A DNA stretch of 50,984 nucleotides from Labrys sp. WJW (GCF_001676615.1 NZ_LYXZ01000005.1:1-50984), one strand, 5' to 3'; numbered from the stretch's first letter, positions 25,110-34,057 are shown. Notes: generated by a model from the sequence alone, not told the origin. Translations and numbers: made by a program.

Positions 25110-25206
25110 GCGTTTTGCGGTTCGGCGGAATCGCCCAGAATCGCAAAGACGCGTCGAAGCAAAGAGTTTGAGCAACAAGCGCTTACGCCTGAACGCGCTT
25201 GGCTCC
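25108..25206 (+). repeat. Dispersed intergenic repeat, family 1 (copy 2)
   Basis: It contains GGCGGAATCGCCCAGAATCG, GCAAAGACGCGTCGA and a terminal inverted repeat AAGCGC/GCGCTT (25177-25182, 25195-25200). It fills the 123-bp gap between the convergent LacI and COG0523 genes. Confidence 0.8.
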
Positions 25207-25232
25207 TGGGCACCTGGCCCCTCCTCCGGCGT

Positions 25233-26246
25233 TCAGAACGCCAGGGGATTGTCGGTCAGGGCCGCGCGATCGGGAGCATCCAGGCGTGGCTCGTCGCAGA
25301 AGGCCGCGAACAGGTCCTCGATACCCCGCCGGTCGAGGTCGCGGCCGATCACCACGATGCGGGTGCGCCGGTCGGGGCTCGGCCAGGCGTCGAGACGTTC
25401 CGGCGGCGCGAACCAATGCTGGACCCCGTGCAGGACCACAGGGCGCCCGGGCTCGTCGGCGAGCTTCACCAGCGCCTTGAAGCGCAGCAGGCCTTCGCCG
25501 AAACATTCGCGCAACTCGTCGATGAAGGCGATGAAACGCCCCGGCGCCAGGACCTTGTCCGTCTCCAGCGTGAAGGAAGCGATCGAGGCATCATGGGCCG
25601 AAAAGAAGGGGCGCGTGCCGACAGCAGCCCCCGCGCTCGGAAATTCGGGCTCCTCGAGCAGTTCCGCAGCACCGGCATCCGGCATGAGGCTGATGGCGGC
25701 GCGCGGGTTGAGCGCCTGCAGCCTTGCCATGAAAGCCGTGGTGTCGCCGGCGAGATCGGTCTTGCTGACCAGGATCCGGTCCGCCACCGCAAGCTGGGCG
25801 ACGGCCTCGGCATGCTGGTCGAGCAACGCCTCCCCTCTCAGGGCATCGGCGACCGCGATGACGCCGGCGAGGACATAGCCCGCCGCCGCCAGTTGCGGCG
25901 CCATCAGGGTCTGCAGCACGGGTGTGGGATGGGCAAGCCCCGTCGTCTCGATCACCACACGGGCAAAAGGCGGCAACTCGCCCGATGCCCGCCGCGCCGC
26001 GAGATCGGCCAGCGTATCGAGGAGATCACCGCGCAGGCTGCAGCACAGGCAGCCCGAGGACAGCAGCACCACGCCATCACCCGATTTTTCAACCAGCAGG
26101 TGGTCGAGCCCGGCCTCGCCATATTCGTTGATCACCACGGCCGTGTCGGCCAAGGCGGGATCCTTCAGGAGGTGATTGAGCAGCGTCGTCTTGCCGGCAC
26201 CGAGAAAGCCCGTGAGCACGAAGGCGGGAATACGGGGCGACGTCAT
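25233..26246 (-). CDS. COG0523 (CobW/ZNG1-type) metallochaperone GTPase
   Basis: A 337-residue G3E GTPase. Walker A is GFLGAGKTT (13-21), the metal-binding motif is GCLCC (65-69), Walker B lies in VVIETTGLAHP, and the base-specificity motif is SKTD. The C-terminal CobW_C domain starts around residue 240 and includes GLLRFKALV and HGVQHWF. The family moves zinc or cobalt to client proteins using GTP. Its ATG overlaps the EamA transporter stop (26243-26246). No Zur box or cobalamin riboswitch was seen upstream, so the metal is undecided. Confidence 0.92.
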   Translation of the reverse strand: MTSPRIPAFVLTGFLGAGKTTLLNHLLKDPALADTAVVINEYGEAGLDHLLVEKSGDGVVLLSSGCLCCSLRGDLLDTLADLAARRASGELPPFARVVIETTGLAHPTPVLQTLMAPQLAAAGYVLAGVIAVADALRGEALLDQHAEAVAQLAVADRILVSKTDLAGDTTAFMARLQALNPRAAISLMPDAGAAELLEEPEFPSAGAAVGTRPFFSAHDASIASFTLETDKVLAPGRFIAFIDELRECFGEGLLRFKALVKLADEPGRPVVLHGVQHWFAPPERLDAWPSPDRRTRIVVIGRDLDRRGIEDLFAAFCDEPRLDAPDRAALTDNPLAF

Positions 26247-27133
26247 GCCGATACGACCTTTCTGCGACTTTCCATCAGCACCGACGCCACCACGGCGATG
26301 AGCACCAGCGTACCACCGCTGACCTGCTCGGGCGTCAGATGCTCGTCGAGCACCTGTGTCGCCAGCAGGATCGAGGCGACGGGCTCGGCGCAGAACACCA
26401 AGCCCAGCGCTGCCGGCGGCGTCAACCGGGCTGCCGTCAAATGCACCGCAAAGGCCAGGACGAACAGGCCGATATGCAGGCCGACCGGCACGGCCGCCGC
26501 GAACAGCACGGCCGGCGAGGCGAGCCTGCCGCTGGCGAGGCAGGCGGCGAGCGCGATCGGAATCAGGATCAGCTGCGTCCAGAACCCGGCTATCGCCGGA
26601 TTGATGCCGCGCGTCGCCCGCGCAGCACAGAAGAACTGCAGGGCGGCTGCCGCCGCCCCCATCAGGGCCAGCACCAGGCCCCGCCAGTCCAGCGCGCCGA
26701 AATCGGCGCCGAGCGCGATGACGAGGCCGATGAAGGCGAGCGCGAAGATGGCGAGCCGCGCCAGTGTCAGCCTTTCGCCGTCCACCAGCGGGCTGGCGAC
26801 CAGGATGAGCAGCGGGTAGGTATAATAGAGGATGGTGGCGATCCCCACCGGGATGAAGGCAACCGAGGAAATATAGCACAGGCCGACGAAGCTGGTGGCG
26901 ATGCCCAGGCCAAAGACCGGCAGGCGCCAGGGCCGGGCGACGGCCAGCGTGCCGCCCCGGGCGAGGCCCAGGCCGCCAAGCAGCGCCACCAGCAGAAAAG
27001 CCCGGTAGAACACCACCGTCGGCCCATTTGCCCCGGCCTCGGCGGCGAGCTTGGCGTAGGGCACATTGGCACCGTAGCAAAGCGCCGCGAGCAGCCCGAG
27101 GCTCAATCCGGTGAGGATGGTGTTGTTCGACAT
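26243..27133 (-). CDS. EamA/DMT-family transporter
   Basis: A 296-residue membrane protein with about ten hydrophobic segments in two EamA repeats, starting ILTGLSLGLLAALCYGANVP. The family (drug/metabolite transporters, RhaT/RarD group) mostly exports small metabolites. Substrate is unknown. It is the upstream partner of the COG0523 GTPase with a 4-bp overlap, so both are made from one transcript. Confidence 0.9.
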   Translation of the reverse strand: MSNNTILTGLSLGLLAALCYGANVPYAKLAAEAGANGPTVVFYRAFLLVALLGGLGLARGGTLAVARPWRLPVFGLGIATSFVGLCYISSVAFIPVGIATILYYTYPLLILVASPLVDGERLTLARLAIFALAFIGLVIALGADFGALDWRGLVLALMGAAAAALQFFCAARATRGINPAIAGFWTQLILIPIALAACLASGRLASPAVLFAAAVPVGLHIGLFVLAFAVHLTAARLTPPAALGLVFCAEPVASILLATQVLDEHLTPEQVSGGTLVLIAVVASVLMESRRKVVSA

Positions 27134-27272
27134 TGCGAGGCGGTCCGGCGGGGCTCCCGCCTGCGCGGGCTTTCAGTCAAGCTCTGGGCACGAGCGGTCT
27201 CGTCCCAATTCGGTTCATTCAAGCAAGCAACGCTCCGGTTTGTCCAGGTTCATTCGGGACAGGCGGCCGCCG

Positions 27273-28223
27273 TCAGAACCCCAGACTCTTCTTCACTGCC
27301 GCCAGGCCGGGCTGACCATCGAAGGTGGTCACGCCGGCGAGCCAGGCATCCAGCACGCCCGGATTGGCCTTGAGGTATTCGGTGGCGGCCGTCGGGCCGT
27401 TCTTGCCGTCGCTGAGGATCATCTGCATCAGCTTGTTCTCGATATCCACGGTGAACTTGAGGTTGGCGATGAACTTGCCCGCGTTCGGGCATTCCTGACT
27501 CCAGCCGGCGCGCTCGTTGGTATAGACCTTGGCGGCGCCGAAATTCGGCCCGAAAGTTTCGTCGCCACCAGTGAGATACTGGATCTTGAAATTGACGTTC
27601 ATCGGATGCGGTGCCCAGCCGAGGAAGATAATGTCCTCGCCGCGTGCAATGGCACCCTGGACCTGGGCAAGCATGCCCTGCTCGGAGGACTCGACCAGCT
27701 GGAATTCCTTCAGGCCGTTCTTGTTGCCGTCGATCAGGCCCTGCACCAGGCGATTGCCGTCATTGCCCGGTTCGATGCCGTAGATCTTGCCCTCGAGCTG
27801 CTCCTTGAACTTGGCGATGTCGCCGAAGTCCTTCAGGCCCTTGTCATAGGTGGCCTGGGGCACGGCCAGCGTATATTTCGCGCCTTCGGGCAGATTGGCC
27901 GCCACTTCGACCACCGACTTGTCGGCGATATAGGCCTTGCGGTCGTTCTCCATGCTCGGCTGCCAATCGCCGAGATAGACGTCGATATCCTTGCTCTTCA
28001 TCGAAGCATAGGTGACGGGGACGCTCAGGACCGTGGCCGTCGGGGTATAGCCGAGGCCCTCAAGAATGCGGGAAGCGACCGCCGTCGTCGCGGTGATGTC
28101 GGTCCAACCCACATCGGAAAATTTGATCGTCTTGCAAGCGTCCACATCGCCCGCCAGGGCCGTATTTGTGCCGAGACCGAGGGCCAGCGCAGCACCCATG
28201 AAAACTCTACCGATACCCGTCAT
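27273..28223 (-). CDS. Orphan ChoX/CaiX-like quaternary-amine binding protein
   Basis: A 316-residue periplasmic protein with a signal peptide ending near ALA (residue 24). Aromatic-box residues known from Sinorhizobium ChoX are retained by alignment from memory: W40 and D42, W87, Y117, N154 and W203. It is about 87% identical to the 37978-38928 protein and has the same length. It differs at positions near the ligand tryptophan 87 (Y83 and D86 instead of F83 and N86). No permease or ATPase gene adjoins. It probably serves the ChoWV core, as solitary CaiX serves CbcWV in Pseudomonas. A carnitine or related ligand is inferred from the neighbouring genes. Confidence 0.9.
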   Translation of the reverse strand: MTGIGRVFMGAALALGLGTNTALAGDVDACKTIKFSDVGWTDITATTAVASRILEGLGYTPTATVLSVPVTYASMKSKDIDVYLGDWQPSMENDRKAYIADKSVVEVAANLPEGAKYTLAVPQATYDKGLKDFGDIAKFKEQLEGKIYGIEPGNDGNRLVQGLIDGNKNGLKEFQLVESSEQGMLAQVQGAIARGEDIIFLGWAPHPMNVNFKIQYLTGGDETFGPNFGAAKVYTNERAGWSQECPNAGKFIANLKFTVDIENKLMQMILSDGKNGPTAATEYLKANPGVLDAWLAGVTTFDGQPGLAAVKKSLGF

Positions 28224-28323
28224 TGCTTTCTCCGGATGTGTTTTTTTAATTCGCGCTAAAATTGTTGCACAAAGCCGGCCTGTATTTTAACAATTCACGC
28301 CCTCCATTTTGCATTTTTCGCCA
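28224..28323. promoter_or_regulatory. Divergent promoter region, orphan binding protein and AraC regulator
   Basis: 100 bp, AT-rich relative to flanks. An inverted repeat AATTGTT (28260-28266) and AACAATT (28289-28295) lies near the centre and could bind the AraC-type regulator. Promoter hexamers are not certain. Confidence 0.5.
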
Positions 28324-29346
28324 ATGTCGAATTTGGACCAAACGCCCGTTCAGCTCCTCATCGTTGTCACGCCCAGCTTCAACCTGGCGGCAACCAGTGC
28401 CTTCATCGATCCCTTCCGAGCCACGAACTATCTCGAGGGCGTGACGCGGTTTCGCTGGACTTTGGCATCGGAAAACGGAGGCCCATGTGCCGCAAGCAAC
28501 GGCTTCGTGGTCGAAACGCAAAAGCTCGGCGCGATTCACAACGAGCCCTTCGACATCGTGGTCATGTCGGCAAGCTGGACGCCGGAAGCCTGGCGGACGT
28601 CGCAACTTCTCGCGGCCCTCAGGAAGTGGGCGCGCGCCGGCAGCATCATGGGCGCACTGGATACAGGCGCATTCATTCTCGCCGATGCGGGACTCTTGCG
28701 AGGGTGCCGAATTACCGTTCACTACGAGCACATCGACGCCTTCAAGGAACTCCATCCCGACATCGAGGTCTCCGAGGACATTTTTGTCCGAGACGACAAG
28801 CACTTCACCTGTTGCGGCGGCATGGCTGCGGCTGACATGGCCCTACATATCATCCGGGCCAGCTCGGGCCTTTCAATGGCGAACGCAGCTGCGCGTTACA
28901 TCTTTCATCCCGCGCTGCGGCCGGCGGGGACGTCACAAAATCCCGCAGGCGTCGAGCCTGTGGGCAGTCATGTCCCGGAGGCCGTCAGGCTGGCGATTGC
29001 CGTCATGGAGCAACACCTGGAAAACGCCCTGTCTATTCCCGAAATCGCCCGTAAGGTGAAAATATCCCATCGGCAGATGGATCGTCTGTTTGTGCGTTAT
29101 GTCGGGAAGTCTCCGGCTATTTACTATCGGGACATTCGATTGGACAGAGCACGCGGCCTCGTTACCCAGACCGAGCTCCCCATGGCCGAAATAGCCATCG
29201 CGTCTGGATTCGCCAGTCAGGTCCATTTCAGTCGCGCCTACCGGGAACGCTTCGGGCTTCCACCCCGCAGTGACCGCGTGGAGGGCAGGGTACCCTTTGA
29301 GTTCCGCGCCTGGCCCATGCACCGCAAGCCATCCGGCGCGAGGTGA
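28324..29346 (+). CDS. GlxA/CdhR-like AraC-family regulator (DJ-1/PfpI-like sensor plus AraC HTH)
   Basis: A 340-residue protein. Residues about 10-190 resemble the class I glutamine-amidotransferase/DJ-1 fold (LLIVVTPSFNLAATSAFIDP; GALDTGAFILADAGLL). The C-terminal 100 residues are an AraC-type double HTH (SIPEIARKVKISHRQMDRLF; MAEIAIASGFASQVHFSRAY). This architecture is that of CdhR and GbdR, activators of carnitine and betaine catabolism in Pseudomonas. It is divergent from the orphan binding protein and upstream of the Rieske-BKACE-dehydrogenase genes. The effector is inferred. An alternative start at 28309 adds five residues. Confidence 0.87.
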   Translation: MSNLDQTPVQLLIVVTPSFNLAATSAFIDPFRATNYLEGVTRFRWTLASENGGPCAASNGFVVETQKLGAIHNEPFDIVVMSASWTPEAWRTSQLLAALRKWARAGSIMGALDTGAFILADAGLLRGCRITVHYEHIDAFKELHPDIEVSEDIFVRDDKHFTCCGGMAAADMALHIIRASSGLSMANAAARYIFHPALRPAGTSQNPAGVEPVGSHVPEAVRLAIAVMEQHLENALSIPEIARKVKISHRQMDRLFVRYVGKSPAIYYRDIRLDRARGLVTQTELPMAEIAIASGFASQVHFSRAYRERFGLPPRSDRVEGRVPFEFRAWPMHRKPSGAR

Positions 29347-29480
29347 TCCGACCGGGCGCAATGGCGAAAAATGTTAAATCAGCGGCTTGCGGCGCATAGA
29401 ATAAGGCCGTCGATCGCAGGAAGCTGAGGGCACCTCGAAGGCAACGGCAATGTTGCCGCGAACATCCGGAAGGTGCCAAG

Positions 29481-30617
29481 ATGAACCTGCTTCCTTCGAA
29501 GAACGAATTTGCTTCCATCAAGGAAGGCTACTCGTCCAATCCGTCTCGTTCCCTTTCGCTGAGGGCAGATGCCTATACCGACCCGCGCTGGTTCAATGTC
29601 GATCTGCAGCAAGTCATTGCAAAGACCTGGCAATGGGTTTGCCATGTCGAAAAAGTTCGCGCTCCGGGGGCCTATGTAGCGGTCGAAGTCGCCGGCCAAC
29701 CCGTTGCGATTGTCCGCGATCGTGACGGGACGCTGCGCGCCTTCTACAATGTTTGCAAACATCGCGCCCATGCTCTTTTGAAGGGCGAAGGCATCTCCAA
29801 CAAGATCATGTGTCCCTACCATGCCTGGACTTATCGTCTTGATGGACAGCTTGTCCGTGCGCCCTATACGGAATCGCTGGAGGACTTCAATCCCAAGGAA
29901 ATCTGCCTTGACCAGGTGCAGGTCGAGGAGTTCTGCGGCTTCATCTACGTGAATCTCGACCCGGACGCCCCATCGCTAAGCTCCCAGTCCGGCGATCTCG
30001 AGACCGAGATCCAGCATTGGGCGCCGGATATTGACAAACTGACCTTCGGTCATCGCCTCACCTACGACATCCGGTCGAATTGGAAGAATGTCGTCGACAA
30101 CTTCCTGGAATGCTACCATTGCCCCACCGCCCACAAGGATTTCTGCACCCTGGTGGATATGGACACCTACAAGGTGACGACGCACGGCATCTATTCCAGT
30201 CACATGGCGGATGCCGGCAAGACCTCCAACTCGGCCTATGACGTGTCAAATGCAACCGTCAGGACCCATGCTGTCTGGTGGCTCTGGCCCAATACGTGTC
30301 TGATGCGGTATCCGGGCCGCTCCTCGATGATCGTCCTGAACATCATACCCGCCGGCCCCGACCGCACCTTCGAGACCTATGATTTCTTCCTGGAAACGCC
30401 CGAGCCCGATGCGACGGAACTCCAGACCATCAAGTATCTCGACGAGGTGCTTCAGGCTGAGGACATCGCCATCGTCGAAAGCGTTCAGAAGGGCATGAAC
30501 ACGCCGGCGTTCCGGCAGGGACGCATCGTCAACGATCCTGACGGCTCGGGGAAGTCCGAACACGCCGTGCATCACTTCCACGGCCTGATCCTGGACGCAT
30601 ACGCCCACTCGGCATGA
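29481..30617 (+). CDS. Rieske non-heme iron oxygenase, quaternary-amine type
   Basis: A 378-residue oxygenase alpha subunit. The Rieske cluster ligands are C92-x-H94 and C111-x2-H114. The catalytic iron site is H213 and H218 in NFLECYHCPTAH, with a candidate third ligand at D329. The bridging acidic residue, three before H213, is Glu210 rather than the usual Asp; Glu is reported there in carnitine monooxygenase CntA. Relatives include CntA, glycine betaine demethylase GbcA and stachydrine demethylase. The neighbours point to carnitine, betaine or a related amine. No thioesterase or ferredoxin gene adjoins. Exact substrate is unknown. Confidence 0.9.
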   Translation: MNLLPSKNEFASIKEGYSSNPSRSLSLRADAYTDPRWFNVDLQQVIAKTWQWVCHVEKVRAPGAYVAVEVAGQPVAIVRDRDGTLRAFYNVCKHRAHALLKGEGISNKIMCPYHAWTYRLDGQLVRAPYTESLEDFNPKEICLDQVQVEEFCGFIYVNLDPDAPSLSSQSGDLETEIQHWAPDIDKLTFGHRLTYDIRSNWKNVVDNFLECYHCPTAHKDFCTLVDMDTYKVTTHGIYSSHMADAGKTSNSAYDVSNATVRTHAVWWLWPNTCLMRYPGRSSMIVLNIIPAGPDRTFETYDFFLETPEPDATELQTIKYLDEVLQAEDIAIVESVQKGMNTPAFRQGRIVNDPDGSGKSEHAVHHFHGLILDAYAHSA

Positions 30618-30784
30618 CGTCGGCTCCATGACCGGGAGGCGAGCGGCCGCTTGCCGCTCTCGCAGCCCTTCCAAAGTGCGTCCAGCGAAGCGCACGCGAC
30701 GTCGGCAGTCGGCGCAACCAGCGGCCAGCTTGGGGTTCTTGACGGCGGCCTCACGGCGCAAATCCAGCAAATGAGGCTTCAATC

Positions 30785-31714
30785 ATGTCAAAGTCGGTTA
30801 TTATTACCTGCGCTCCGACCGGCGGCATCCACACGCCCACGATGTCGGAATATCTGCCCATCACCCCGTCTCAAATTGCCGAGGCGAGTATCGAAGCGGC
30901 AGAAGCGGGGGCGGCGATCATCCATCTCCACGCCCGGAATCCGCAAAATGGCAAACCCGATCCCAGTCCTGACCTTTTCATGGAGTTCCTCCCCCGCATC
31001 AAGCAGGCCACCGAAGCCGTGCTGAATGTCTCCACCGGCGGCGGCCTTGGCATGACCAGGGAGGAGCGCTTGATGGCTGCCGCCAGATCCAGCCCGGAAA
31101 TGGCATCCCTCAACATGGGGTCGATGAATTTCGGCATCTTCCCGATGATGAACAAGTACAAGGACTGGAAGCACGCTTGGGAGCCCGAATTCCTGGAAAT
31201 GACTAGGGATTTCATCTTCCGCAACACCTTCGCTGATATCGAATATGCCCTCAAGGAGCTCGGGGAGGGACACGGTACCCGATTTGAATTCGAGTGCTAC
31301 GACCTCGGCCACCTCTATAATCTGGCCTATGTCATCGAGCAGGGATGGGTGAAGCCGCCGTTCTTCGTTCAGATGGTTTTCGGCATCCTTGGGGGTGTCG
31401 GGGCTGATCTCGACAACCTCGTTCATATGCACACCATCGCCGACAAACTATTCGGCAATGACTATGAATGGTCGGTGCTTGCGGCTGGGCGCCACCAAAT
31501 GCCGTTCACAACCCAGGCTGCATTGCTCGGTGGCAACTTGCGCGTCGGCATGGAAGACAGCCTCTATCTCGGGCCGGGCCAAAAGGCCAAGTCGAGCGCC
31601 GAGCAGGTTCGAAAGATCCGTTCAATTGTCGAAAACCTTGGGCGTACGGTCGCAACACCCGATGAGGTCCGCCAGAGACTGCACCTGAAGGGTGCCGACC
31701 GAGTGGTGTTCTAG
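30785..31714 (+). CDS. BKACE-family beta-keto acid cleavage enzyme, probably dehydrocarnitine-cleaving
   Basis: A 309-residue TIM-barrel enzyme of the former DUF849 family. Zinc ligands H47 and H49 lie in IIHLHARNPQNGKPDPSP, and the conserved late glutamate lies in RVGMEDSLYLGPGQKA. BKACEs condense a beta-keto acid with acetyl-CoA and split it. Next to a carnitine-3-dehydrogenase gene the expected reaction is 3-dehydrocarnitine plus acetyl-CoA to betainyl-CoA plus acetoacetate, as with CdhC of Pseudomonas. RBS GAGG lies eight bases before the ATG. The specificity is inferred from context. Confidence 0.88.
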   Translation: MSKSVIITCAPTGGIHTPTMSEYLPITPSQIAEASIEAAEAGAAIIHLHARNPQNGKPDPSPDLFMEFLPRIKQATEAVLNVSTGGGLGMTREERLMAAARSSPEMASLNMGSMNFGIFPMMNKYKDWKHAWEPEFLEMTRDFIFRNTFADIEYALKELGEGHGTRFEFECYDLGHLYNLAYVIEQGWVKPPFFVQMVFGILGGVGADLDNLVHMHTIADKLFGNDYEWSVLAAGRHQMPFTTQAALLGGNLRVGMEDSLYLGPGQKAKSSAEQVRKIRSIVENLGRTVATPDEVRQRLHLKGADRVVF

Positions 31715-31765
31715 GATGACAGCAGCCTCACCGCCACATCTCCAATCCAACCAGGGCTATTCCGA

Positions 31766-32713
31766 ATGACTGAAATCGATCATGTCGCCGTGCTTGGCGC
31801 CGGCGTTATCGGCGCGAGCTGGGCTTCCCTTTTCCTGGCGTCCGGTCGAAGCGTGGCGGTCTTCGATGTGTCCGATACTGCCGAAAGGCAGGTCAGGGAC
31901 CATGTCGAACAGACCTGGCCCTTGTTGCAGGAACTCGGCCTTGTGAAAGGGGGAAACCCCGGTCTCGTCAGTTTTCACAAATCGGCAATTACCGCCGTCG
32001 AGGGGGCAAACTTTGTTCAAGAGAGCGTTCCCGAGAGGTTGCCGATCAAGCATGCGCTTTACGCGAGCATCGAGCCGGCGCTTTCGAGCAGGGCGGTCGT
32101 CGCCACATCCGCCTCGGGGCTTACGCTGAGCGAGATGCAGGCCGGTTGGAAAGATCCCTCCCGTTTTGTGCTTGGGCACCCCTTCAACCCGCCGCATCTC
32201 ATTCCATTGGTCGAAGTCATGGGAAATGACCGAACCGCAGCCGGCGTGGTCGAAGCGGCAGAACGCTTCTATGCCGATGTGGGCAAGGTGACGATACGGG
32301 TGAACCGCGAAGTGCCCGGCCATGTCGCGAACCGTCTTCAAGCCGCAGTTTGGCGAGAGGCAATCCATCTCGTGAAGACGGGTGTCGCCTCCGTCGAGGA
32401 TGTCGACACCGCGATGTGGGCAGGCCCCGGACTTCGCTGGGCGGCGATGGGCCCCACCATGCTCTTCCACCTGGGCGCTGGAGAGGGAGGGCTGGCTGCC
32501 TTTTGCGAGCGCTATACCGACAGCTTCAACCGCTGGTGGGACGACCTGGGCTCTCTGCATCTGAATCCCGAAATCTCGGAAGAGCTGGTTTCCGGGGTCC
32601 TTGAAGAGGCCAACGGCCACACGCCGGCGGTGTTGTCGGCCCGCCGAGATGCCCTTATCGCGTCGATGCTCAAGGCCATGACGCCATTGCGAGCCAACAA
32701 GACTGAAGCCTAG
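31766..32713 (+). CDS. lcdH: L-carnitine 3-dehydrogenase-like protein (3-hydroxyacyl-CoA dehydrogenase family)
   Basis: A 315-residue NAD-dependent dehydrogenase. The Rossmann motif is GAGVIG (11-16); then ATSASGLTLSEMQAG and GHPFNPPHLIPLVEV, the substrate-side block of this family. The length matches bacterial carnitine dehydrogenases, which lack a thioesterase extension. It would oxidise L-carnitine to 3-dehydrocarnitine, the substrate of the BKACE encoded just upstream. Its RBS is weak. A general 3-hydroxyacyl dehydrogenase is the alternative. Confidence 0.85.
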   Translation: MTEIDHVAVLGAGVIGASWASLFLASGRSVAVFDVSDTAERQVRDHVEQTWPLLQELGLVKGGNPGLVSFHKSAITAVEGANFVQESVPERLPIKHALYASIEPALSSRAVVATSASGLTLSEMQAGWKDPSRFVLGHPFNPPHLIPLVEVMGNDRTAAGVVEAAERFYADVGKVTIRVNREVPGHVANRLQAAVWREAIHLVKTGVASVEDVDTAMWAGPGLRWAAMGPTMLFHLGAGEGGLAAFCERYTDSFNRWWDDLGSLHLNPEISEELVSGVLEEANGHTPAVLSARRDALIASMLKAMTPLRANKTEA

Positions 32714-32722
32714 GAGACAGCT

Positions 32723-33958
32723 ATGACAGTGACCGATCACAGTGGTGCCGTCGTCGTTGTCGGCGCCGGGCAGGCAGGCCTTTCGGCCTGCGTCAAATTG
32801 CGGGAACTCGGTCACGACGGCCCGATTACTCTAATTGGGTCGGAAGCCTACCCGCCGTATCAGCGGCCGCCTCTTTCCAAGGGCTATTTGCTTGGCGAAC
32901 TATCGGAAGAGCGTCTATCGCTCCGGCCAATCACCTATTACCAACAAAACGGTATTGACCTTCGCCTTTCCCAGGAGGCGGTCGCAATCCATGCCGACCG
33001 CCATGAAGTCGAACTGAGCGACGGTGCGGTCCTCGTCTACTCCAATCTTATCCTGGCGACCGGTTCTCGGCCCCGGCCCCTCCCTGAAGGCATGGGAGGC
33101 AAACTGGCCGGCGTCTACAGCGTCCGTTCCATTGCCGACATCAAGACAATGGGGCCGGAGTTCCAAGCCGGCCGCCGTGTCCTTGTCGTGGGAGGCGGCT
33201 ATATCGGACTGGAGGCGGCGGCCGTTGCCGCTAAGCTGGGACTCACGGTGACGCTCATTGAATCCGCGCCACGGATCCTCCAGCGAGTGGCCTCGGCGCA
33301 GACCGCGGCATTCTTTCAGGACCTGCACCGCCACCACAACGTGCAGATTCTGGAGAGCGCGGAGTTGGCAACCCTGACGGGCGAGCGAGGTCGCATTACC
33401 GCGGCCTCCTTGAAGGACGGCCGTGAGATCCCGGTGGATTTCGCCATCGTCGGTATTGGCGTTCACCCCAATGTGGAACTGGCTCGAGCGGCCGGGATTG
33501 AAATCGATAACGGGATCAAGGTCGATTCCAACTGCCGTACATCCGATCCGTCGATTCTAGCCGCCGGCGATTGCGCGTCCTTTCCCTGGAAAGGGCAAAG
33601 AATACGGCTGGAAAGCGTAGGACATGCAATCGACCATGGGGAAGCTGCTGCTCGCACGATCATGAACCGATCCAACGGTTACAATGCCAAGCCTTGGTTC
33701 TGGTCGGATCAGTTCGATGTGAAATTGCAAATTGCGGGGATCGGCACTGGGCATGATAGCCTTGCAGTTCGGAAACTATCCGAAAAATGCATGTCGCTTT
33801 GGTATTATAAAGGCGCTGACCTACTCGCCGTCGACGCGATCAACCAGCCTGGCGCCTATATGGTTGGAAAGCGTTTGATCGAAGCCGGGAAGTCACCCGA
33901 TCCCGCGTTGATATGTGATCCAGAAACCGACCTGAAGGCGCTCCTGTGCGCCGTTTGA
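32723..33958 (+). CDS. FAD-dependent ferredoxin reductase (rhodocoxin/putidaredoxin reductase type)
   Basis: A 411-residue flavoprotein. The FAD motif is VVVVGAGQAGLSA near residue 10, followed by YQRPPLSKGYLLG, typical of ferredoxin reductases of oxygenases. The NADH-binding motif is VLVVGGGYIGLEAA, and ILAAGDCASF closes the FAD site. The C-terminal reductase domain starts about residue 325. It starts 9 bp after the dehydrogenase stop with RBS AGGAGA and probably passes electrons to the Rieske oxygenase. The [2Fe-2S] ferredoxin that should link them is not encoded nearby. Confidence 0.9.
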   Translation: MTVTDHSGAVVVVGAGQAGLSACVKLRELGHDGPITLIGSEAYPPYQRPPLSKGYLLGELSEERLSLRPITYYQQNGIDLRLSQEAVAIHADRHEVELSDGAVLVYSNLILATGSRPRPLPEGMGGKLAGVYSVRSIADIKTMGPEFQAGRRVLVVGGGYIGLEAAAVAAKLGLTVTLIESAPRILQRVASAQTAAFFQDLHRHHNVQILESAELATLTGERGRITAASLKDGREIPVDFAIVGIGVHPNVELARAAGIEIDNGIKVDSNCRTSDPSILAAGDCASFPWKGQRIRLESVGHAIDHGEAAARTIMNRSNGYNAKPWFWSDQFDVKLQIAGIGTGHDSLAVRKLSEKCMSLWYYKGADLLAVDAINQPGAYMVGKRLIEAGKSPDPALICDPETDLKALLCAV

Positions 33959-33967
33959 AACCATGCC

Positions 33968-33999
33968 GATGTTCGAGGTCCTGATTGATGTTCGAGGTC
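33968..33999. repeat. Short tandem direct repeat at the end of the catabolic cluster
   Basis: GATGTTCGAGGTC occurs twice (33968-33980 and 33987-33999) with a 19-bp period, just after the reductase stop codon. It may be a replication slip or a junction scar where the acquired block ends. Confidence 0.6.
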
Positions 34000-34057
34000 T
34001 CGATCATTCAGACCATGCACTTTCCATCGGACGGACGGACCGTACGCTCCCTGCCCC

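Noticed and set aside
25233..27080. A 615-residue fusion ending in the COG0523 GTPase
   Set aside because: The upstream part is a shifted reading of the EamA transporter; the two genes overlap by four bases in different frames.
29481..30617. Naming the Rieske protein CntA (carnitine monooxygenase) outright
   Set aside because: The bridging Glu fits, but the reductase is of the rhodocoxin type rather than CntB-like, and the neighbours encode a different carnitine route.
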